From: Heliorestis acidaminivorans
GTDB lineage: Bacteria > Bacillota > Desulfitobacteriia > Heliobacteriales > Heliobacteriaceae
Length of the DNA stretch: 64,000 bases
Assembly (NCBI RefSeq): GCF_008933955.1
Contig: NZ_WBXO01000001.1
Location: 248,001-312,000 of the forward strand
Direction: 5' to 3'
Both the position numbers and the translations under genes were made by a program. The notes under the pieces are model-generated. The model saw only the letters and a program-made list of their open reading frames with translations, had not been told where the DNA came from and did no database searches. This document shows positions 25,763 through 34,034 of the stretch, piece by piece; position 1 is the first letter of the stretch; each line of letters begins with the position of its first letter.

Positions 25763-27049
25763 TTAGCTTTTTTGATCATCCTCTACTGTGTAATCCTCAC
25801 TGTGAACATCATTTTCGTCATATTGCTCTTCTGCGACGTCCTCGTATTCTGCTTGTTCTAAGTCTTCATAGCTCTCTTCATAGTCATAGTTCTCATCATA
25901 AGTTTCGTCATAGTTGTCCTGTGGTTCTTCAGTGCCTTGTTCATAGTCATAATCATCGTAGATGTAATCTTCATATTCTCCTTGACCTTCATATGTTGCA
26001 GGCAAAATTTGTAGCGTTTTGGCTTGACTTTCACTTTTGATATCAATTTTCCATCCCGTAAGCTTTGCCGCTAATCTGGCATTTTGCCCTTCTTTACCTA
26101 TGGCCAATGAGAGCTGATAATCTGGAACAATGACACGAGCGACTTTTTCTTCTTCTATAATATCAACAGAGATTACTTTCGCTGGACTAAGTGCATTAGC
26201 CACAAATCTAGCTGGATCTTCGTTCCATTTTACGATGTCTATTTTTTCGCCACGAAGTTCTGTTACGATGGCTTGCACTCTCATTCCTTTCGGTCCTACG
26301 CAGGCACCAACAGGATCAACATTTTCATCTCTGGAGTAGACTGCTATTTTGGATCGTGCACCAGCTTCTCTCGAGGCGGCTTTCAGTTCTACTGTACCAT
26401 CATGAATCTCTGGCACTTCTAATTCGAAGAGTCTTTTTAATAGTCCGGGGTGTGTTCTAGAGATCATGACTTGAGGGCCTTTAGTGGTTTTTTTCACTTC
26501 GACAATATATGCTTTTATCCGTTCTCCATGACGATACGATTCGCCTTGCATTTGCTCAGAAGGTGCTAACAAAGCTTCCACTCGACCTAAATCAACATAG
26601 ATATTTTTGTTTTCCATACGTTGGACAATACCTGTAACTATATCTCCTTCACGATTGGAAAACTCTTCATAAATCATGCCGCGCTCAGCTTCACGAATTC
26701 GTTGTACTACGACTTGTTTTGCTGTTTGTGCGGCTATACGACCAAAATTCCTCGGTGTTTCCTCAAACTCGATAATATCTTCTAGTTGATATCGACGATC
26801 TATTTGCTTGGCTTCTTCTAGTGAAATTTCTAATCGTGAATCGTTTGTTTTTTCGACTACCGTTTTTCGAGAGTATACCTTAAACTCTCCAGAGGCTCTA
26901 TCGATGTGAACCCGAACGTTTTGTAATGAACCAAAGTTTTTTTTGTAAGCTGATATGAGTGCCGCCTCTATTGCTTCAATTAAAATCTCTTTAGATATAT
27001 TTTTTTCCCGTTCGAGGTCTTGAAGCGCCTCTAGAAATTCGACGTTCAT
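25763..27049 (-). CDS. nusA: Transcription termination/antitermination factor NusA with long acidic tail
   Basis: NusA binds RNA polymerase and nascent RNA in pausing, termination and antitermination. It has an N-terminal domain (1-125), S1 (about 130-200, GDIVTGIVQRMENKN), KH1 and KH2 (VGACVGPKGMRVQAI; AIGKEGQNARLAAKLTGWKIDI). After about residue 344 comes an 85-residue tail made almost only of Glu, Asp, Tyr and Gln. B. subtilis NusA is about 371 residues and lacks a comparable tail; here the total is 428. A C-terminal acidic extension could mimic nucleic acid or regulate RNA binding, but this is inference. Confidence 0.97.
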   Translation of the reverse strand: MNVEFLEALQDLEREKNISKEILIEAIEAALISAYKKNFGSLQNVRVHIDRASGEFKVYSRKTVVEKTNDSRLEISLEEAKQIDRRYQLEDIIEFEETPRNFGRIAAQTAKQVVVQRIREAERGMIYEEFSNREGDIVTGIVQRMENKNIYVDLGRVEALLAPSEQMQGESYRHGERIKAYIVEVKKTTKGPQVMISRTHPGLLKRLFELEVPEIHDGTVELKAASREAGARSKIAVYSRDENVDPVGACVGPKGMRVQAIVTELRGEKIDIVKWNEDPARFVANALSPAKVISVDIIEEEKVARVIVPDYQLSLAIGKEGQNARLAAKLTGWKIDIKSESQAKTLQILPATYEGQGEYEDYIYDDYDYEQGTEEPQDNYDETYDENYDYEESYEDLEQAEYEDVAEEQYDENDVHSEDYTVEDDQKS

Positions 27050-27081
27050 CGCTATGACCTCCTAGATTAATTTTTTTATTT

Positions 27082-27540
27082 TTAGAAGTTAACATGTAAG
27101 CGAACTGATGAAACTTTGTTTACTGGTAATGCTTTTTCTTGATTATCTACAAGAATGGTAATATCTTCCTTGGTTCTCGTGACAAGTTGGCCTATATGCT
27201 CTTTGCTACCATCTATAGGGGCAAAAGTTGTGATTCGAATCGTTTCACCCTTGAATCGCTCAAAATCACTTGCTTTTTTTAATGGTCTTTCGATACCAGG
27301 TGAAGATACTTCCATCAAATAGGAATGGGCGATTGGGTCTTCACGATCAAGCATTTCGTCAATTTTTCGACTCAGATTCTGACAATCATCAAGTTCAATG
27401 CCTTGCTCTTTATCAATATATACTCGTAGATACCATTGTCCGCCTTCTTTAACCCATTCTACGTCTACGAGTTCTAAACCAAGTTCCTGAGCAATCGGTT
27501 CTGCCCATAGAGCGACCTTTTCCTCAATGCGCTCTTTCAC
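27082..27540 (-). CDS. rimP: Ribosome maturation factor RimP
   Basis: RimP acts in 30S assembly. It has about 152 residues with family motifs LGLELVDVEWVKEGGQWYLRVYID and YLMEVSSPGIERPL. The start is set at GTG 27540, with AGGAGG nine bases upstream. A TTG at 27564 is in frame but its first codons are the ribosome binding site itself. It heads the nusA-infB operon. Confidence 0.95.
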   Translation of the reverse strand: MKERIEEKVALWAEPIAQELGLELVDVEWVKEGGQWYLRVYIDKEQGIELDDCQNLSRKIDEMLDREDPIAHSYLMEVSSPGIERPLKKASDFERFKGETIRITTFAPIDGSKEHIGQLVTRTKEDITILVDNQEKALPVNKVSSVRLHVNF

Positions 27541-27660
27541 AGACTTACGCCTCCTTAGTCCCAAAAAAAGAAAGTTTTGCTAGTCTTCAATCATAATTTT
27601 TAGTTTTTCCTTATCTAAATAGTGACATACCTGATGCGTCACATTTATAGACAAATGGAA

Positions 27661-27683
27661 AGAGTGGGTTAGGCACCCACTCT
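27661..27683 (-). terminator. Hairpin between sensor kinase and rimP
   Basis: A perfect 9-base-pair stem (AGAGTGGGT/ACCCACTCT) with a 5-base loop is followed on the minus strand by TTTCCATTTG, a weak T tract. It is one of two hairpins in the 27541-27854 gap, which contains no gene; a GTGAC-N10-GTCAC inverted repeat also lies at about 27620-27640. Confidence 0.55.
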
Positions 27684-27804
27684 ACTAGAAAAATCAATAA
27701 ATCAACAGTGTCAATCGGGGGAAATCAGGTCATCAATCTGTTGCTCTTCTAAAGTATGGAGAAGCAACACAAAGCAAAAATAGTATAACACACCGTTATT
27801 GCCA

Positions 27805-27840
27805 GCGCAATACCTGACTATCCATAGTAAGGTATTGCGC
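27805..27840 (-). terminator. Hairpin just after the sensor kinase gene
   Basis: A 10-base-pair stem GCGCAATACC/GGTATTGCGC with a 16-base loop begins 15 bases after the kinase stop. No T run follows immediately on the minus strand, though TTTTTG appears about 25 bases on. It probably ends or stabilises the kinase mRNA. Confidence 0.55.
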
Positions 27841-27854
27841 TCCTGTATAGTTTG

Positions 27855-30152
27855 TTAAGATTCAGTTACTTCTGTCCTTTTCTTAGTTGGAAAAGCAATG
27901 TAAAAAGTTGTTCCCTTCTCGTTGCTCTCAAATGACATAACTGCGTTATGACGCTTTACTATACTCTGACAAACAGCAAGGCCTAAGCCAGTACCTTGAT
28001 CTTTAGTTGTAAAAAAGGGTGTGCCAATTTTTTTGGTATGATCTTCTTCGATACCTTTTCCTTCATCTTGTACAGCTAATATTATCTGATCTTTCTCAGA
28101 ATAGGTAAAGATCTGAAGAGTTCCACCATTATCCATGGCTTCTAGGCCATTGCGCGTAATGTTTAGAATTAGCTGACGTATTTCTTTCTCATCAAGAAGT
28201 AATTCGGGGATTTCTTGCAAGTCCATAACGATATCTTTTTGTGCTAGCGTAGCATTAGCCCGAATCAAAGGATAAAGGTATTGTAATATTTGATTTAGAT
28301 TATGTTCTTTACGATTCTCTGCTCTATGCTTAGCTAGTGATAAAAATTCTGTGATAATTTCATTAGCTCGATCTAATTCGTCAATCATAATATTAAATTT
28401 TTCTTTGTTGATTGATTGTTCTTCCTTGTGACTAAGAACTTGTAAATATCCGCGCACAATCATCATGGGATTGCGAATCTCGTGTCCAATGCCGGCCGCC
28501 ATCTGGGCAACGAGATTTAGGCGATCTAATTCGGCAATTTCTTTTTCAAACTTTTTAAGTTCTGTAATGTCATTAGCAGCAGTTACATAACAAAGTTTGC
28601 CGTTTAATTCAATAATCTCTATAGAAAGTAACCAGTTTCTTAATTCTCCTGATTTGATGTATATGTTTTTCTCAATATTCCTAGCTAAAGAAGGAGCATT
28701 GTGTATGATTTGTAAGTTAACGTCGTCTTTATTCCAAAGGTTGATTTCTTCTGGACTTTTCCATAGTACTTCTTCTCTCGTAAATCCTGTAACTTCTAGG
28801 AAGCTGTCGTTAACTTCCGTGAATTTGCAATTATCTATTTCGTTAATTGCCATTGGGTTAGGATTGGCATGAAAGACTTTGGAGAAAAGTGCTTCTGAGA
28901 GATGAAGCTTACGAAGTGTTTCTTTTTGTTCCGTTATATCACGACCAGCAATGTAGATGAGCCCTTCTTCTAAAACAGGTACTGCGTTCCAGTTAATCCA
29001 ACGATAATTATTTATGCTTGAACTAATACGCATTTCTTGGTTAGATATGGCTGAACCTCTCTTGATTTGCTCAAAGACATCTAAAAAGCTTTGTATATCT
29101 TCGGGGTGAATAAATGATTGTAGGGGTTTTTCAGAGATGTCTTTATAGTTGAGAAGAACAGTTTTTGCGAAAGCGTCGTTCCATCTTTTTACTTGCTGAT
29201 TAAAATCAATGATACAAAGTATATCTAGTGATAAGGCAAAAAAGCGAGCCAGCTCTTTTTCAGCTTTTATTCTCTCGATAACTTCCTGAGCTAATTGACG
29301 ATTAGCAGTTTTGATCTCATCACTATGAGCACTCATTTTTTCTAATAAGGGACGTAACTCAGGTAGGTTTTGTTGAAGAAGCAAGACTTCATCTGATTGG
29401 GTTGTTGCCGCTAAGCTGAAGCTTTCGATCTCACTCTTTAATCTTCGGAAAATATGCCAAGCTAATAATATGGAAATTGCTGCGATAAACATTTGGATAA
29501 AAGCAACTTCTGCTGTTCGCAAATTAACGATGCCGTGAAATCTATTTTTGTTAATGCCAGCCCAACTATAGCCTATTAGTTGATCATCGTAATAAACGGG
29601 CTGCATTACATACATAGAAGGATCGCCTTTCCAAGAAAAGGACTGGTGCGCTTGATTGAAATTGTATCCTTCTTTACTCAGCTTTTCTTCGATTATTTCT
29701 ATGATATCTTGGTTGGGCACATAATATCTCAAACTAAAATAGTTAACAGGATAGATATGATCGATTATTTGTATATTTAGTTTCATCTCTTCTTCATGAT
29801 TAATTAATTGACCTGTTTCTTTGTAATAAAAAGCAACTGTTACACCAGGATTTTTTTTGGCTAATTCAGCTAAATAAGATGTGATATTTTTTTTGAGCTC
29901 TTCTTCATAGTCTCTTGGTGTTATTGTGGTATTAATATCTCCATACGTAAGAGCGATATGATTACCCATGTTGTATGTAAGATCTCTCAATGTTTGACTT
30001 CGTTCATAACGTTCCTTTTTGATAAAACCAAGATGTATAATGCCTGTCATGCCAATGGTATAAAGAAGTAGTAGAAATATTATCGAAAAATATACTCTTT
30101 TAGTGAGGGGGAGAGGAAAAGCTTTTTGCCATATCTTTTTTACTCTTATCAT
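27855..30152 (-). CDS. Orphan PAS-domain sensor histidine kinase (sporulation-kinase type)
   Basis: This is a 765-residue membrane kinase: transmembrane helix 21-42, extracytoplasmic sensor about 43-213, second helix about 215-235, a helical linker, PAS1 about 300-410 and PAS2 about 418-532 (each ending in a D-I-T-E-like motif). HisKA follows with the phosphorylated His557 in GHEIRNPMMIVRGYLQ, then HATPase_c (NITRNGLEAM, DEGKGI, GTGLGLAVC). The HEIRNPM-VRGFLQ-like H box resembles KinA/B-type kinases that feed Spo0F/Spo0A. There is no response regulator nearby, so it is an orphan. Hairpins on both sides isolate it between polC and rimP. Its target is inferred. Confidence 0.9.
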   Translation of the reverse strand: MIRVKKIWQKAFPLPLTKRVYFSIIFLLLLYTIGMTGIIHLGFIKKERYERSQTLRDLTYNMGNHIALTYGDINTTITPRDYEEELKKNITSYLAELAKKNPGVTVAFYYKETGQLINHEEEMKLNIQIIDHIYPVNYFSLRYYVPNQDIIEIIEEKLSKEGYNFNQAHQSFSWKGDPSMYVMQPVYYDDQLIGYSWAGINKNRFHGIVNLRTAEVAFIQMFIAAISILLAWHIFRRLKSEIESFSLAATTQSDEVLLLQQNLPELRPLLEKMSAHSDEIKTANRQLAQEVIERIKAEKELARFFALSLDILCIIDFNQQVKRWNDAFAKTVLLNYKDISEKPLQSFIHPEDIQSFLDVFEQIKRGSAISNQEMRISSSINNYRWINWNAVPVLEEGLIYIAGRDITEQKETLRKLHLSEALFSKVFHANPNPMAINEIDNCKFTEVNDSFLEVTGFTREEVLWKSPEEINLWNKDDVNLQIIHNAPSLARNIEKNIYIKSGELRNWLLSIEIIELNGKLCYVTAANDITELKKFEKEIAELDRLNLVAQMAAGIGHEIRNPMMIVRGYLQVLSHKEEQSINKEKFNIMIDELDRANEIITEFLSLAKHRAENRKEHNLNQILQYLYPLIRANATLAQKDIVMDLQEIPELLLDEKEIRQLILNITRNGLEAMDNGGTLQIFTYSEKDQIILAVQDEGKGIEEDHTKKIGTPFFTTKDQGTGLGLAVCQSIVKRHNAVMSFESNEKGTTFYIAFPTKKRTEVTES

Positions 30153-30185
30153 GTCTCAATCTTCTCCCTCAATCTTACTATAAAG

Positions 30186-30225
30186 AAAGCCTCTCTTTAT
30201 TAGTAACGCATAAAGAGCAGGCTTT
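30186..30225 (-). terminator. Terminator between polC and the sensor kinase
   Basis: On the minus strand AAAGCCTGCTCTTTAT pairs with ATAAAGAGAGGCTTT (one mismatch), with a 9-base loop and TCTTTATA after. It lies about 110 bases past the polC stop and 33 before the kinase ATG. A possible extended -10 (TGTTATAAT, 30288-30296) lies upstream of it, so the hairpin might also act on a kinase transcript. Confidence 0.7.
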
Positions 30226-30337
30226 GAGTTATTATTAGTGACTGTTATTTCTTTTTTCTGTTCTTCCACATAGTTGCTTCATTGTTTATTATAACATTTA
30301 CTACTAAAAAGAGATAGAGATGTTTCTAATGCTCTTG

Positions 30338-33300
30338 TTAGAAAAGGCATATCTGATTAGTCTCTGATAAACCATCTAAAGCACCATGGTTTTGCAAAAC
30401 CTCAATTACTGTTTTGCTAACTCTAGCCCGCACTCGAATGTCTTCAATAGATGTAAAGGGAGCTTCTTCTCGAGCGGCCATGATGTTTTGCGCTGCTGAA
30501 TCACCAAGACCAGCTAAGCCTGCAAAAGGTGGTAAGAGACCTGTAGGTTCAATGATAAAACGTGTAGCATGAGAACGCTGCAAATTTACTTTCTGCATTC
30601 CAATGCCTCGTTCGTACATTTCTAAGGCTATTTCTAAAATTGTCATTAAGTTTTTCTCTTTTTGCGATGCATCATGGCCTTTTCTTTCAATTTCTTCTAT
30701 TTTCATGCGTACTGGATGAAGACCGTTGCAAATAATGTCGCCATCAAATTCATCAGCACGAACAGTGAAAAAGGAGGCATAGAAGGCTTCCGGATAATAG
30801 ACTTTAAAGTAAGCTATACGAAAGGCCATGGTAACATAAGCAACAGCATGGGCTTTGGGAAACATGTATTTGATTTTTTGGCAAGACTGAATATACCACT
30901 CTGGTACTTGATGCTGACGCATCAGCTCTTCATCTTCAGGTTTTACTCCTTTGCCTTTGCGAACACTTTCCATAATAGAAAATGCCTTTTTGGGTGGTAA
31001 TCCTTGATATAGTAAGTAAACCATAATGTCATCCCGTGTTGAGATAGCTTCGTTCACTTGACAAGTACCACTTTTGATTAAGTCTTGAGCATTATTAAGC
31101 CATACGTCTGTACCATGAGAAAAACCGGAGATACGCACTAGTTCGGAGAAGGATTTTGGTTTTGTGTCTTCAAGCATTTGTCGTACGAATTTGGTTCCAA
31201 ACTCAGGAATGCCATATGTCCCTACGGTAGAACGAATTTGCTCTGCTTTTACTCCTAAAGCTTCTGTGTTAGAAAAAAGGGACATGGTTCTCGGTTCATC
31301 AAGAGGAATCCTTCGCGCATCAATACCTGTTAAGTCTTCTAGCATTTTGATTACTGTCGGATCGTCATGGCCTAGAATATCAAGTTTCACTAATCGACTA
31401 GAAATAGAGTGGTAATCAAAATGTGTTGTGATAGTCTCAGATTTTACGTCATCTGCTGGTCGCTGTAAGGGTGTAAAATCGTGTATTTCTGCATTGCGTG
31501 GTACAACCATTAAACCACCAGGGTGCTGCCCTGTCGTTCTCTTAACACCAGTACACCCACTGACTAGACGCTCAACTTCTGCATTGCGGTATTGCATTTT
31601 TTTATCTTCTAGATAGTTTTTTACAAAGCCGAATGCTGTTCTTTCTGCTAGTGTAGAAATGGTGCCTGCTCGGTAAACATATTCTCGACCAAAAAGTTCT
31701 TCCGTAAATTTGTGAGCTCGTGGTTGATATTCACCTGAAAAGTTCAGATCAATATCAGGTACTTTATCGCCTTCGAAGCCTAAAAAAGTTTCGAAAGGGA
31801 TGTCATGGCCATCTTTTTCTAAATTTTCACCACAGTGTGGACATATTTTATCGGGCAAGTCAGCTCCACAGCTAATAGAACCATCGGTGAAAAACTCTGA
31901 GTGTTTACAAGATTTACATCGATAATGAGGTGGCAAAGGATTTACTTCTGTAATTCCTGTAAAAGTGGCAACTAAAGACGAGCCAACAGAGCCACGAGAG
32001 CCCACAAGATAGCCATCGTCATTAGATTTTTTGACCAGCTTTTGAGAGATCAGATATAAGACGGCAAAGCCGTTAGAGATGATGGAGTTTAGCTCTTTGT
32101 CAACTCTTTTGCGTACTACTTCTGGCAAAGGCTCACCATAAAGCTCGGCGGCACAAGATTCTGTCATCTGACGAATCTGATCTTCTGCACCATCAATAAT
32201 GGGTGGATAAAAATCATCGGGAATTGGTTTAATGCTTTCTATTTCTTCTGCAATGATGGCAGGGTTGGTAATGACAACTTCATTAGCTTTATCTGGCCCT
32301 AGGTAGGAGAATTCTTCCAACATCTCTTCTGTCGTTCGGAAATACAAGGGTGCTTGATCGTCTGCATCTTCAAAACCTTTACCAGCCATTAAAATACGGC
32401 GATAGTATTCATCGATTGGATCTAGAAAATGGACATCACAAGTTGCAACTACCTTCTTACTATTTTTTTGGGCCAATTCTACGATCTGGCTGTTAATGTT
32501 CCGTAACTCTTGTTCTGATTGTACTAGACCTTTGCGTAACAAAAACAAATTATTACCTAATGGTTGAATTTCTAGATAGTCATAGAAGTTGACGATTTCT
32601 TGAATTTTTTCTTCTGGTGCTTTTTCTAACAAAGCTTGATACAGTTCTCCTGCTTCACAGGCGCTACCAATGATCAAGCCTTCTCTATGTTCTTGAAGTA
32701 TCTTACGTGGAATTCTAGGGCGTCGATGGAAGTATTCTAGATGAGCTTTGGTAATCAGTTGATATAGGTTTTTTAATCCCTTCATATTGCGAACTAGGAT
32801 AATGATGTGATAGGACTTTACTTTTGCTCCACTTGGCGGTACTTCATCAATTAAGTATCCTTCCACACCGTATATTACTTTTATGTTATGTTTCTTACCT
32901 GCATCTGCCGCTTCAGGAAAAGCCTGCACTACTCCATGGTCTGTAATTGCAATAGCTTTATGACCCCAGGAAGCGGCACGACTAATCAGTTCTTTGGCAG
33001 AAAGAACGGCATCCATGGAACTCATTTTGGTATGGGCATGGAGTTCTACTCTTTTTACTGGTGCTTCATCTTTGCGTGTTATCGGTTCTTCCGCTAGATT
33101 AATATCTCTTGCTAGGAGCACTAATTCTTGTTGATATTTATCTAGTTGAACTGCACCTCGCACTTTGACCCAGCAATGATTTTTCAGTTGTCCACTGGCT
33201 AAAAGATCTTCTTTTTCTCCCTCAAATACTTTGACTGTTATTGTATCAGTCATATCAGTTACGTTAAAAGTAATAAGTCGTCTTCCTGACTTTAGTTCTC

Positions 33301-34018
33301 TTGTATCTAAGCCAAAAAGACGCCCTTGAATGATTATGGATCGTTCTTCATCTTCTATATCTCGAATAGGGTAAAAGGTCCCGTTGTAATCGATTTTTTT
33401 GCCATAAATCTCTTGGTTTGTTGTTCTGTTTTTACCTATCTCTTCTTTATCTTTCTTTTCTTCTTGTACTGCTATGACTTTACAAGCTTCTGATAGCAGT
33501 CTTTGCTCTTCTTCTTCTCTATTTTGGAGATAGTTTTCGTCGTATTGTGGTTCTACTTCTTCAAGATAAATTGTTATAGCTAGACCAAAGACTTGTTTTG
33601 CCTGTTCTGCTAAGGTTTCTAAACAACGTCGATTTTTAAGCAGTTCTGCTTTCGTTCGCTCTACCATAAAGATAATCTTTTGCTCTTCTACCTTCCCTTT
33701 TAGGGCTTGTAATGTGGAGCGAAGTAGCGGCTGATCTGCCGTAGATAAGTGTATCCAACAATGTAAGTATGATTCTAGTAATTTCTCAGGATAATCTAGT
33801 GGGCACTCTATGTGAATAAAAAGATTGTGATAATCAGGAAAGCAATTTGCGACTTTTTCTTTTAAATAAATAAATTCTTCTTCTTGCCAGGGTTGCCAGG
33901 CTTGTAGATAGAGATGTATTTCTTGTCTAGTACTGTCTATCTGTAATCGCTCTAAATGTAAATTCTTACCCTGGGCAAGGGCCTGTCTTGTCGTTATAAC
34001 TGTACAAGGTTTGGCCAA
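30338..34018 (-). CDS. polC: DNA polymerase III PolC-type alpha subunit lacking the inserted 3'-5' exonuclease domain
   Basis: This is the replicative polymerase of low-GC Gram-positives. Order: N-terminal domain (1-200), OB fold (about 210-310), PHP domain (from HAHTKMSSMD at 327), zinc motif CKSCKH...CPHCG (701-729), palm with PDIDLNFSGEYQ (754-765), and thumb/fingers to 1226. In B. subtilis PolC (1437 residues) a DnaQ-type exonuclease with FDVETTG interrupts PHP after GMEANLVDDG. Here GVEGYLIDE is followed within about 15 residues by the resumed PHP segment YHIIILVRN, and no FDxETTG exists anywhere. PHP metal-ligand candidates H327, H329, D360, H361, E386, H404, C454, D528 and H530 are all present. 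The start is TTG with AAGGAGGG upstream. Confidence 0.96.
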   Translation of the reverse strand: MAKPCTVITTRQALAQGKNLHLERLQIDSTRQEIHLYLQAWQPWQEEEFIYLKEKVANCFPDYHNLFIHIECPLDYPEKLLESYLHCWIHLSTADQPLLRSTLQALKGKVEEQKIIFMVERTKAELLKNRRCLETLAEQAKQVFGLAITIYLEEVEPQYDENYLQNREEEEQRLLSEACKVIAVQEEKKDKEEIGKNRTTNQEIYGKKIDYNGTFYPIRDIEDEERSIIIQGRLFGLDTRELKSGRRLITFNVTDMTDTITVKVFEGEKEDLLASGQLKNHCWVKVRGAVQLDKYQQELVLLARDINLAEEPITRKDEAPVKRVELHAHTKMSSMDAVLSAKELISRAASWGHKAIAITDHGVVQAFPEAADAGKKHNIKVIYGVEGYLIDEVPPSGAKVKSYHIIILVRNMKGLKNLYQLITKAHLEYFHRRPRIPRKILQEHREGLIIGSACEAGELYQALLEKAPEEKIQEIVNFYDYLEIQPLGNNLFLLRKGLVQSEQELRNINSQIVELAQKNSKKVVATCDVHFLDPIDEYYRRILMAGKGFEDADDQAPLYFRTTEEMLEEFSYLGPDKANEVVITNPAIIAEEIESIKPIPDDFYPPIIDGAEDQIRQMTESCAAELYGEPLPEVVRKRVDKELNSIISNGFAVLYLISQKLVKKSNDDGYLVGSRGSVGSSLVATFTGITEVNPLPPHYRCKSCKHSEFFTDGSISCGADLPDKICPHCGENLEKDGHDIPFETFLGFEGDKVPDIDLNFSGEYQPRAHKFTEELFGREYVYRAGTISTLAERTAFGFVKNYLEDKKMQYRNAEVERLVSGCTGVKRTTGQHPGGLMVVPRNAEIHDFTPLQRPADDVKSETITTHFDYHSISSRLVKLDILGHDDPTVIKMLEDLTGIDARRIPLDEPRTMSLFSNTEALGVKAEQIRSTVGTYGIPEFGTKFVRQMLEDTKPKSFSELVRISGFSHGTDVWLNNAQDLIKSGTCQVNEAISTRDDIMVYLLYQGLPPKKAFSIMESVRKGKGVKPEDEELMRQHQVPEWYIQSCQKIKYMFPKAHAVAYVTMAFRIAYFKVYYPEAFYASFFTVRADEFDGDIICNGLHPVRMKIEEIERKGHDASQKEKNLMTILEIALEMYERGIGMQKVNLQRSHATRFIIEPTGLLPPFAGLAGLGDSAAQNIMAAREEAPFTSIEDIRVRARVSKTVIEVLQNHGALDGLSETNQICLF

Positions 34019-34034
34019 TGCCTTGTCCCTCCTT

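Noticed and set aside
27541-27854. Considered whether the 314-base gap before rimP hides a small RNA or T-box
   Set aside because: It shows two hairpins and an inverted repeat but no T-box core (no AGGGTGGNACCGCG-type sequence) and no convincing promoter-terminator pair for a separate RNA.
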